A stretch of 64,000 bases of DNA from positions 62,001 to 126,000 of the forward strand of contig WNNJ02002550.1 of NCBI GenBank assembly GCA_012934845.2, given 5' to 3'. Every line of letters starts with the position of its first letter. Positions within the stretch are counted from its first letter, which is position 1. The notes below the pieces were generated by a model. That model did not search any database and was not told the origin of the DNA. It saw only the letters and a program-made list of their open reading frames with translations. The position numbers and the translations under genes are program-made. Source of the stretch: Pomphorhynchus laevis (taxonomy: Eukaryota > Acanthocephala > Palaeacanthocephala > Echinorhynchida > Pomphorhynchidae). Positions 24,000-34,000 of this stretch are shown here, piece by piece.

Positions 24000-25015
24000 A
24001 CTACATATGAACCTAGGTTTTATTGGATTTTTATGTAATTTTGGATTCCAATAAAATATAGGTATAGTTTTATTATCTGATTCAATTTTTATACCTTTTT
24101 TAATCCATTATAGAACAATGAATTGCAATAATTGTTTCTAAATTTAAATCACTACCATCATATTTTGTGTTTTCAAAACTCAACTCACTACATTCATATG
24201 TTGGATTTACATTTAAATCATTATAATTAACTTCTTTCATCAGTATATCATAATATGGCTTTTTACATATGGAGAAAAAGTTATTACTAGCTTTATCTGT
24301 ATACATGTCTTTATTAATTTGATCTTTCCTTTTATAATTGTCTATTATTTTCATTTCTCTCTAATTTTGTCTAATATATAAGTTTTCCAAATGTTTATCT
24401 TTTATATATTTAAGCTTTCATTATTAATCATCTTACCAAAGTTAGCATTTAAGTCATTATATAACGAATTATAAATGCTATTTTTATTGTTATTATTACG
24501 TAATCTATACTTATACCCTTTTGATAGCAGCTTTCTTAATTCACAATTTTCAATTAATTCTAGATTATGGGTACATATATGTTCATTTATTTTATCAAAA
24601 CTAAGACTTTTACAATTGCATTCTGTTTCCATTATGTTTCTAATATTATCGTTACATATTGATTTCAATTCTTTATTATAATTACAAATTTTTCGTCCTA
24701 ATAGCGGTGGTAGGAGTTTATACCTTATTTTAGGAATATATTTACTTAAATCTGATCCCTATTATTTCTTTACTTTTAGAATTATTTAAAAGTCCGGCTA
24801 TATTTATGTTATCTATACATTTATTAATGAAGTTTATGGTTAATGTATATTTTCTATTGTTATTATTTACATTTATTGTACGATTATAGTATTTTGTATT
24901 ACAATAACTGTCTATTATACAACTTAGCCTATCATAGTCGTTAATTAATTTTTGATTTATTGAACATATGATATCTTTAGAAAAACTTCTTATATTTACA
25001 TAAAGATCTTTTAGC
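24000..25015 (-). pseudogene. PLE linker between endonuclease and RT
   Basis: Remnant frames on the minus strand (for example SICNDNIRNIMETECNCKS at about 24660 and KIIDNYKRKDQINKDMYTDK at about 24350) link the endonuclease to the RT. They correspond to the N-terminal RT extension found in PLEs, and the segment is broken. Near 24000 the frame reads toward FYWNPKLHKNPIKPRFICSA, the conserved block ahead of the RT core (P-K-x-H-K-x-P-x-x-R). Confidence 0.65.
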
Positions 25016-25021
25016 TTATTA

Positions 25022-25668
25022 TCACTTAAAAAGTTGTTTTAATATTTCTAATTGTTCATTTATATACATATCTTTTTTAATATTTTTAACTCTATTTTTC
25101 TTATTCCTTTTATCACCATGACTTCTTGGTTTGCGTTTAACCGGATTATTATAATATAGTTGTTTATTATGTATTATACTACTTCTGCCAATTCCTTGTA
25201 CCACGTCATTCAATCCTAATGGGTACATGGAATTAAGCGTTTTAATCCAAAAATCTTCTTTTTCTAATAGTTTTTGATTTAATATTGATATGTTTTCTTC
25301 GATAATATGTTCTAAAATAAATAATTTACAGTTTTTAATATCATGTCCTATTAATCTCATATGTTTATGAAATATAGTTTGACTATTATGCTGTATATTA
25401 TATATGTGTTGCCTAAACCTAGTTTTTAACATCTGATATGTTTTTCCTATATACTTGCAATCCACATGTACACTGTATTAACTACACCTGCGGTATTGCA
25501 GTTACAATTATTATTAATATTTAATGAAAAACATTTGTTTGTCGTATTACTTACAATACAATTATTATTTATAACATCACAAACTATACAATTTTTTCTG
25601 TTACATTTAAAAGATCTAAAATTAAAATCATTAGTACTTACGTATTTTTCCAATATGGTTGAGTACAT
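25022..25668 (-). pseudogene. PLE GIY-YIG endonuclease domain
   Basis: The start of the frame (MYSTILEKYVSTNDFNFRSF) leads to a cysteine knuckle (CNRKNCIVCDVINNNCIV, then [12 protein letters not shown]). Next comes [20 protein letters not shown], the YIG half with the catalytic arginine. The Y-containing GIY half is preserved better in the sister copy near 62.3 kb, where VVYLIQC precedes QYIGKT by the expected spacing. A long conserved C-terminal part follows ([20 protein letters not shown]), ending in a basic stretch ([16 protein letters not shown]). The copy is broken. Confidence 0.8.
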
Positions 25669-25689
25669 GTAACTTTTAAGTCATAATTT

Positions 25690-27150
25690 TTAACGTTGCT
25701 TTTTCGGTGTCGCCACCTAGTTTAGTTGACTCAGACTAAACTTACAATGGGCCATCCAGCAGCATCTGACAGGGGGCTGCCCTGCTCAAGGCGGTTTCAA
25801 AAAATAATGATTTTTGTGATAGATACGGCTGTTACATCCTTATTTGGGATAAGGCCTTACAGCGAAAGGTTTCAAATAGGAGAATAGGATTATTTACATG
25901 TGACACAACATTTTACACACCTTTACAATAAATGAAAGGTAATAAAGTCTTTTCTTGTATTTATTTTATTTAGTAAATCATATTTATAAATCCGAAAAGT
26001 TATAAAAATATTCACAAGTTGAATTGTACTAAGCAAATGAAATCTATAACATAAAACTCACAGCTAGCACGTGCTCACACTTGATTTTTACCTTGTTGTT
26101 GTCTGTCTTCCATAAATGTTGCCTTCTTTCAGCGAAGGAAATATTTTTATTACTTTTTTGGTTTTGTATTTCCTATATGTAGAACATTTCACTAATGATT
26201 TAAGCAAAATATTTTCATTCTTTTACATTTTACATTTGGAGTGATAAATAAAAAATATTTTGAGAATTTCTGTCATAATTGATCTTTAATAGATCAATTA
26301 CTGAATACAAATATAAAGCGGAAATATGCTGGCATGTGCGGATTACTAAAATTGAAATAATTGTATATCACTTGCATAGCAACAAATGTACATTAAGACT
26401 TGTAGCTCTATGGGAACTACTGAATCACTATCTAACTATGGAGATTGCATTATTCGAGAAAGTTTTTAAAGAGAGAGTTGATCTCAAACACTATGCTGTT
26501 AATTACTGTTGACGTATGACGATTTCAATTTTTATTACTTTATTTGCCCTAATTTCGTTACATATTCAATTGCTTTTTGCATTTTGGCAAAAATACGAAA
26601 CAGAATTTAAATCATACGATAATTCATTTTGACACGAATCTAAAGGCAATATCTAAAACGGAGAAAGAGTTTATATAAACTTTGTAATTCATATGTAAAT
26701 CACGAAACTGTATGCTTTCTGTTAATTAGCAAATTCATAACACCCAAAATTTTATCAATTTTCTAAAAATGTCGTACGTAATTTAAAATAGTTTTTCACG
26801 AAATTAAAAATAGAATAACGAAAGTTAAAAAATAATAAATTTTTATAGTTTCAATTAAAATGCGAGTGGATTTTGGCGTTTGAGTGTAAAATACAAGTTA
26901 ATATTATTTTTTTTTCTAAAATACCTTTTTAAAAAATAAATATACAGAACAGCAAAGTTTGGTAAATGAAAGAATACATGTTTTAAAGCAAAATATAAAA
27001 ACTCGTTACAAAGTAATTTTATAAGAAAATCTAAATGACAATGTACATTATCTGTTGCATATTACACGTCATGTTACTTAACGAATAAAGAAGTTCCATC
27101 ATTTAAATTCGTCTGGTGCTATGGTCTAAGTCACTCATTTGATTGATTTG
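25690..27150. other. Element flank and AT-rich intergenic DNA
   Basis: At 25700-25850 a less AT-rich tract (GGTGTCGCCACCTAGTTTAG, then GACAGGGGGCTGCCCTGCTC) abuts the endonuclease start and may be the 5' untranslated part of the PLE or an older repeat. From 25900 on, nothing is recognised. The frames near 26280-26512 look like chance ORFs. Confidence 0.35.
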
Positions 27151-27161
27151 TTAATTTGGGT

Positions 27162-27419
27162 ATGTTGTTTTTGTACGTACTGTTTCTGTTCCTTTGTGAA
27201 TGCTCGTTAATAATTATCGACTTTAATAGTACCGATGTACCAACAAGATGGATTGGACATTGGGTGGCAGTTGTTTCGAAAAGCTGCGTTCTTATTCTAT
27301 GCATCATAGCAGCTCTCCTACTTTATGCATGGTTATATCCAACTTCTACGTTTGATATTAATGATTTTGGTCAACATTGTGATCTGCATAAAAATGTATT
27401 CCCAATCTATGATCTTTGA
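27162..27419 (+). CDS. Small membrane-protein-like ORF
   Basis: ATG-initiated frame of 85 residues. The first 18 residues (MLFLYVLFLFLCECSLII) form a hydrophobic segment that could be a signal peptide or anchor. A second strong hydrophobic segment (SKSCVLILCIIAALLLYAWL) lies at about residues 40-60, and the rest is polar and ends DLHKNVFPIYDL. Composition is balanced for such an AT-rich region. No family is recognised. It could be a short two-span membrane protein or a single exon of one. Confidence 0.3.
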   Translation: MLFLYVLFLFLCECSLIIIDFNSTDVPTRWIGHWVAVVSKSCVLILCIIAALLLYAWLYPTSTFDINDFGQHCDLHKNVFPIYDL

Positions 27420-27429
27420 CAAGCCTAGC

Positions 27430-28490
27430 AAAATATCCAAAAGCTCGATCATTCTATGATTAATGGAGCTAGTCGACAATTAGAAAATTCGTGGAACGTG
27501 AAATCTTTCTTTAAATGAATTTATGACAAACTTTACATTGAATTAATGTATTCGCCTGTAGCTGATTAAATGGGATAAAAAACATCATTAAGGTGATTTA
27601 ATGTATTCATTAATATATTCACCTGTAAAGCTAGTTAGTATTATCTTTATTATTAAATAATACATTAAGATCTAAAATGTGTATCCGTTTACATCAACTT
27701 GTACTTTTATATTCTCAGTCATTTACACATTTAAAAATATGAAATTTAGTAAAATTTTAGAAATTTAAAAACATTTGAAATTGTATAAAAAACTATGTAT
27801 CATAAAATAAACAAAAATGTCTCATCCTGAAAACTTTATTTGTTAACAAGCATTTAACTAACATTGTATATTTGAGTTAAATTTCTGTAACTTTTGTTGC
27901 TAACAAATGAAAATAAATAGAAAATAAAGATAGCTACAAAAATATCGATAAAATGAAAGATAATTTGAACTTTAAATTACTAAAGCATAATTATTAAAGT
28001 GGTATTGTCACGAGTCTCTTGAAAACTGCGATCGTTTACTATTATTCAATTTTAGCAGTTGCATATATTGAAAATATTTGAATATTTGATGATGTACATG
28101 CAAATTTATAATATTTTATACAGTGGTTGAAATGCAATCTGAAGTTATTTAGTATAATTAAATATTTATAACATATAGTCAAAACTCAATTGAGACAAAT
28201 TGATGTCACCAGCGTTATCTACATATTATACTATATTGTACTATATTAAGCCTTCGTACCAGCGTCATCTACCTATTATGAATAAAAGTACTTTTTCATA
28301 TTTGAACTTAAGTTATTTCGCTTGCTACGATTTTACTGACACTATTACTACCCTCAGTACCACTAGTAATTCCTAAGCCATGGATTTCAGATATCGCGCT
28401 ATCATAATGACCGTGACGAAATGCATTTATTTATTCTACTTGACTAACATATTTTCGAATATGCTGTGGTGATCTTTCAAATAGACAATG
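27430..28490. other. Intergenic AT-rich DNA, nothing recognised
   Basis: No ORF of note. A short direct repeat around CACCAGCGTTATCTACATATT / TACCAGCGTCATCTACCTATT lies at 28205-28280. Confidence 0.4.
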
Positions 28491-28494
28491 TATA

Positions 28495-30130
28495 TGAATG
28501 AAGATTAGGTATTATCAAGAGCAACTACTGTGTTATCAGGTTTCGGCCCGTATTTCTCGACCCAACATAGCAGCGGAGCCAAATACGCACATATGGCGAA
28601 TTTTCCCAATGAAATTTGATTATTCAGTGTACCTTATTCTAATTCAAAGTATATTATTTATTATCCATTCGTAAAAACTTTTCGCTTAATAATATAATTA
28701 TAAAATAATATTTTGTTGATTTATACTTCTCTATTATAAGAAATATAAAAATTCATAAAACTTGCTTGAAAATTAGCTTATGTCGTATCAAGAATACATG
28801 GCATCAGTACATACTAATTACTTATTTTCTCTGATAAAAATTGATTATCTAGTATCTTAGTCTAATACAAAGCATATTGTTTATTATCAATCCGTAAAGA
28901 TTTTCAGCTTGAGAGTTTAAATAAATTTTTAATAATATTTTATTTATTTATATATTGTAAATTTAATATTTTAATAATATTTTGTTGATTTATAATTCTT
29001 CATTATAAGAAATAGAAGTAAAATTCATCAAACTTGCCAGAAAATTAGCAGAAAATAATAATGTATCATAATACACAGTTTTAGCATTTCTGACACAGTC
29101 ATATTACCGAGAAACAAAGTCCATAGGTCAATAATAACTTGTCAGTAGAACAAATCATATCAGATAACTAAGTATACGTATTTTATACTATATATAAATT
29201 AAAAATAAAGATAAATAATTATGAATAATAAATAATTATATAGGCTTTTTTACAATTAATATTTGTATAACGATAGAATGTATAATTAAAATTTAAAATA
29301 AAAATCAACTTTTATAAATTTACTTATAAATAATATACGATGTATTCAAACATTGAAAGATAGATTGGCTGCAATTTCTAAATATTTAAACATCGTTATA
29401 GTACCGGGATTCAAAGTCCACAGATTAATAATAGCTTGTCAGTTCAACAAATCAGATGAGATAACTAAGTATACCTATTTTATACTATGTATAAATTAAA
29501 AATAACGATAAATTAATATTTATATAAAGATAAAATTTAAAATTGAAATTTAAAATAAAAGTCAAATTTTATTAATTAACTAATAAATAACCGATGATGT
29601 TTAAAAATAAGGATTAAAGGTAATCAGAAGGAACTGCTATGTTATTAGAAATTAATAGTTACTAATTGAAATGCTTTAATTTGGGAAAATAAGATACAAA
29701 TGAAGATACCCATTTCGAGGATAGCTTCTCGAAACGGATACATAAGAATTACATTGTCAATTAAGTGTGGCAGGTATGAATGCATAGTTTTAAGATGTTG
29801 TTTAACAAATGTATCCTCGATTATCGACTCAAGGCTTAATGTTCCTTTATTCTTCTGATGCTGGCAGAATGCAGGTGACCGCAGTTTACAGTTAGGATTG
29901 AGCAATTTGGAATTTACAGTTACAATATTCGGCTAATATTAAACATATATGAGATCAGATAACTGAGTCGACAACATAGCAGTGGGGTCAACATTACAGT
30001 GGTGCCAAATACATGATAATGACGTATTTCTGATAAAATTTTGCTTAAATATTACTTTATTCGAATACAAAGTGTATTATTTATTAGCTATCCATGAACA
30101 TTTTCCGACGGGTAGATCACTTTAGGACAA
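28495..30130 (-). mobile_element. Cluster of PLE tail units
   Basis: Several minus-orientation copies lie at about 28500-28680, 28800-28930, 29150-29345, 29455-29645 and 29945-30110. Each can be recognised by one or more of the blocks CAGATAACTAAGTATACNTA, TATGTTATCAGGTTTCGG, CATAGCAGYGG and TATTCTAATNCAAAGYATAT. Several are partial or interrupted, including one split by the segment at 29647-29940. Confidence 0.7.
29645..29905 (-). pseudogene. Coding-like segment inside a PLE tail unit
   Basis: A frame with balanced composition (KNKGTLSLESIIEDTFVKQH, then HSYLPHLIDNVILMYPFREA) and a hydrophobic end. It begins exactly where a tail unit stops after GGAACTGCTATGTTAT, and tail sequence resumes near 29945. 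This points to a fragment of some gene or element inserted in, or captured between, tail units. The track start is not supported by context. No family is recognised. Confidence 0.3.
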
Positions 30131-30184
30131 ACTAACAAATCGACGAGCGGATGTAGCAGAGTGTATTATTTCTTTGGAATTTTT

Positions 30185-30440
30185 AGCGGGATCATAAAAT
30201 CAGATAACTGAGTCTACGTATTTTATACGATATATAAATAAAAATAAAGATAAATAATAAATAATTACATAAGATTTTATATAATTTATATTTATATCAA
30301 GTTAAAATTTAAAATAGATATTTAAAATAAAAGTCAATTGTTATGAGTTGAGTAATAAATAACATTTGATATATAAGAATAAGGATAGAAATTATCAGGA
30401 GAAACTGCAATGTTATCAGATTTTGGCCCCTATTCCTCGA
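30185..30440 (-). mobile_element. PLE tail unit
   Basis: Minus-orientation copy beginning AATCAGATAACTGAGTCTAC at about 30197 and running to GGCCCCTATTCCTCGAC, where it joins an inverted copy of its own end. Confidence 0.7.
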
Positions 30441-30476
30441 CATAAAAAGCCCTTTTTATGTCGAGGAATAGGGGCC
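30424..30476. repeat. Perfect-looking palindrome at a PLE tail end
   Basis: GGCCCCTATTCCTCGAC followed by ATAAAAAG, then a 3-bp centre, then the exact complement (CTTTTTAT and GTCGAGGAATAGGGGCC). The arms are about 25 bp. The palindromic half is the conserved GTCGAGGAATA block of the PLE tail unit, so this is either a head-to-head junction of two copies or template-switch product. Confidence 0.8.
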
Positions 30477-30701
30477 CTTTTGTGTAAAATACCTGAATTG
30501 AACATTGTGAATCAATCGTATAAAATTTGAAGTCCATAAGGGGAAAATAAAAAAAACTATATTTTTTAAGCTTTAAAAATAAATATTTTTTCTGTTCAAA
30601 TTCCAAAATAACCTCTCTTAACATCAATTTAAAGATATAATTGAATAACATAACATTTGAAAAGAACTATAGTCGAAAATTCGTAAACAATAATTTCTTA
30701 T

Positions 30702-30707
30702 TTTATT
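30702..30707 (-). terminator. unc-13: Poly(A) signal of unc-13
   Basis: AATAAA on the minus strand about 100 nt beyond the unc-13 stop codon, a normal distance for a short 3' UTR. The match is canonical, but such hexamers are common in AT-rich DNA. Confidence 0.5.
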
Positions 30708-30805
30708 CATTCTCTTTATGTTCAAAAGCCATGAACAATGTACGAGCCCATCGAACGTATCATTTGAGAATATTAGATATATAATTCAAAAATAGTGAAC
30801 GTTTT

Positions 30806-31091
30806 TTAAGTTCTAACATTGCGTGTACAAGTTCTGAGCATTACAAATTGTTTAGCTTGCTCATCAAAAGCTATCCTATGCGATAAAATACGTAGGATCA
30901 TCCAAGCAGTTTCACCATTCACTGGAAGGCTATCGTTAAGGTTTACTTCTAGTGGAATTCCTATTGGCAGTTGCGAGGATCCAATGCGCACAACTGTAAT
31001 GCCGATGATTGGATCCTGCCGAACCAAAGAATAATCTCTTGCCAGTATGTAAAAATCAAATGATTGTAATGGTGTATTACTCGGTAATGAA
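30806..31091 (-). CDS. unc-13: unc-13 exon 20, terminal (C2C and stop)
   Basis: Encodes [20 protein letters not shown], then [18 protein letters not shown] and [13 protein letters not shown], ending TRNVRT and TAA. It matches the Munc13 C-terminus ([32 protein letters not shown] and EFVKLKS). As in other family members, C2C lacks an obvious full set of calcium-binding aspartates. Confidence 0.95.
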
Positions 31092-34000
31092 CTAAATGAA
31101 AAAGTTTACAAGTCTATGTAATTAATCACGATAAAATTCAAAGTTGGTTGATTTAAAATTCTTCTCGGAACAATTTTACAATTAACATTTAATTTGCTTT
31201 GATGATAAAACGGTTTGCATTCTTGAAAGTAAATTATTTAATTAAAATTTTAAAAATAACTTTTAATAATTGACTTGTTTTATCGTTAACTTAAATTATA
31301 TGCGCCGCTACTTATCAACAAGATAAACTTTTGTGAGGTTACATAAAGTTCCAATTTCAGAAAGTTTTGTTGGTCTGTTTCATTTATCAAATAAACCCCG
31401 CATTTAAAATCGGGATTTAATTATCAAATGTCACATAAATCGAGACAAATAGTCACATAATTAACTATAATTACAGTATGATTACTGATCTTTTTAAGCC
31501 GATGAACTATTTTTCTCTGATGATGACCTCTTCCTGAAACGGTAGCAAGAATTTCGATAACTTGAAATTCGAGATATTTTATGTTTCTGTGAGAAAAATG
31601 ACACGAAATTCAGATAATAATGGGAATACTCAAAAAGAATGTGGACATTTTATTCCTTATTAATGTACTTACAAACATCGTAAAGATTAAAACTTACTAA
31701 TTATATTGTAAACTGTTTAAAATTTCATCTTAATGACATTTCAATGTTTTTATTCATACTTTAACTAATTATAATCAAGTTTTTATTTAACTGTTTATCG
31801 ATTTTAAAAAATAAATAGTTGGAGAAATCACTTCTTAAATCAACATTAATAAAAAATCTTAAATCATCATTCTATAAAAAAACTTTATATTTAAACATTT
31901 TAATTCGTTATAATTATCTAAAATTGACTATAACATAAACTTTAATAAAGTCAAATTTAATGATTTAGTTTTTGATGACGCTAGTTTTGGTCTATAGTTG
32001 CTACTGATAAAAATTATGAATATCAAAAACTCTATGTTCACAATCTTGCTTTGGTAACAATTTAATTAATGAAACATCAATCACTTAATCACATTAAGCG
32101 TCCAAAATTACAAAATAACTTATTTATATTAAAGTGAAAATAATAAATCAAATATTTAAAATATTTACAATTTGATTTTCAATGAGTAAATGATGGTAGC
32201 TTACAAATTTAATGTCTCGTTGTAAATGAAGCAAATATGCTCTGAGTCAAATGCAGTCGAACTCTGCCCTTTAGATTTAGTCGCCTGTTTCAATCGATTA
32301 ACGCCTCGGGCAAATCTTATACCAGTTCCACAAACTTGTAATTCAATATATGGCCTCATGTTAATATTACTACCTCCTCCTTTAAATGATTTTGGGCATG
32401 TTAAGGATTCAACTGTTAAGAGCAATTTACAGATTCTAATACATATCTATATTTTTTTACCTTTTACTGAAATATTCCGTTCATCATTTTCCAATGCAGA
32501 TATATCAAACTGAATAGTTACAAAGCCACATTTACCGAATTGGTGTTCATTGTTCAAATTAGTTTGAGATGCTAAATAATTGCAATAATATTTTATAAAA
32601 TTAAGTTTATAAAATTATAATTCTGTTATTATTGATTTGCAATTTTTTAAACTTTAAAGGAAATACATTTCGAAATTATCAAAATAATAATGCAACGAAT
32701 CCTCCGCATAGTCACTTTTAAATGTCAACTCAGCAACCACTAAAGGCTGAAAATAGTAGGTACTAAATGCGCAGCATCAAGTCTATTATGTATAATAAGG
32801 ATATTTGCAGAAATATTCTCAGAGAATTAATTTTAAATATTATTTTTTATTTTAAAACGTCATAGGTAAGCTACGATAATCTTCCTTTAGGATTTCAATT
32901 GATACACAACAATTCACAACATTTGCTAATCTTAAGTGTTGGTATTGCTCGTCTGGTATACCACTCTGTAAAAATACTTTTTGTATTCTTCTATTATAAT
33001 TGATAATGACTAATTATATTATAAAAATATGAATTTTAAATATTATTAATATTATATATAATATTAATAAATGTCAAATTATGAGGTATATTTCCTTTTC
33101 ACTGCTCATCGACATGAAAAGATCGGTAGCGGTGTCACTATCTATGTTCGGGTAAATTAAGGTTCCGGAAGTTGAGTCAGAAATAGGTAATGATCTAGAA
33201 TTTTTGTGATGAGATTATCTATTAACAAGACTAAGCAATTTTTTTGTTAGTTATCATTCTAGTAGACAGCCTTTCTTTAAGACATTGCGAAAATACTTTT
33301 TGTATTTTTACAATATAATTAATAATGATTAATTCTAATAAATATTATAAAAATACTGATTTTTAATTTTATTATATTATATTTAATATTAATTAATATG
33401 AACTATTAATTAAAGTTAATTAACAATTATTAAAATTTCTATTTTTTAATATTTTATAAATTTTAATCTGTTTTGTAATTTTGTGATGATATAATGCAAT
33501 CAGTGTACAAACAATCATGCGATCATTTTTGAATAAAGAGCGGTATTTTATTGTCTTATTTACAGGTAAATCTATATTTATCTGCAAATTATAAACTAAA
33601 ATTATAAGAAATTATAAACTAAAAATATTTTTTCTCAAATAATAACTTTAAAATATTTTAAATTAGTTAAATATATTAAATTTAATTGATTTTCTATTTA
33701 TTACGTTAATTTTAAACGAGGAGATAAACTCACAGTTTCGGGTTACACTAATCTCTCTTGATAATTCAATGTTCATAAAGGATTTAATGAGATCGTTTGT
33801 CGACTGAGTATACATGGAAATTGCGGATTTTATACGTTTAAGCTCTGGACTTTTCTCAATATATTGTTTTTTAAACCCATCGCCTCCCGCCATGAAGAAT
33901 GTTTTAATATTTTCCAAACAAGCATCCAATATCCTGCATTGCCTATGTGTTAGCATATTACGTGAGTTGCTATCCTGAAATAAACTTGAATTAGATCATT

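Larger units (their letters stand above)
22588..25680 (-). mobile_element. Penelope-like element with N-terminal GIY-YIG (Naiad-type), near full length
   Basis: Best copy of the dominant retroelement in the window. On the minus strand the order is cysteine-rich knuckle and GIY-YIG endonuclease (25668-25022), a linker (25010-24000), reverse transcriptase (23963-23054) and a 3' tail unit ending near 22588. Canonical Penelope elements have the endonuclease C-terminal to RT. The reverse order seen here is the hallmark of the Naiad/Chlamys branch. The coding region has several breaks, so this is a fossil copy. The element would act by target-primed reverse transcription, with the GIY-YIG domain nicking DNA. 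Confidence 0.82.

Noticed and set aside
22588-25680. Selenoprotein interpretation of stop codons in the PLE
   Set aside because: Some Naiad-type elements are reported to encode selenoproteins, but this copy also has other kinds of breaks and I could not identify a SECIS structure, so decay is the simpler reading.
30819-31034. Plus-strand ORF opposite the unc-13 terminal exon
   Set aside because: It is the antisense shadow of a well-supported exon and has no independent support. The same holds for the plus-strand ORFs at 32226-32513 and 34835-35053.
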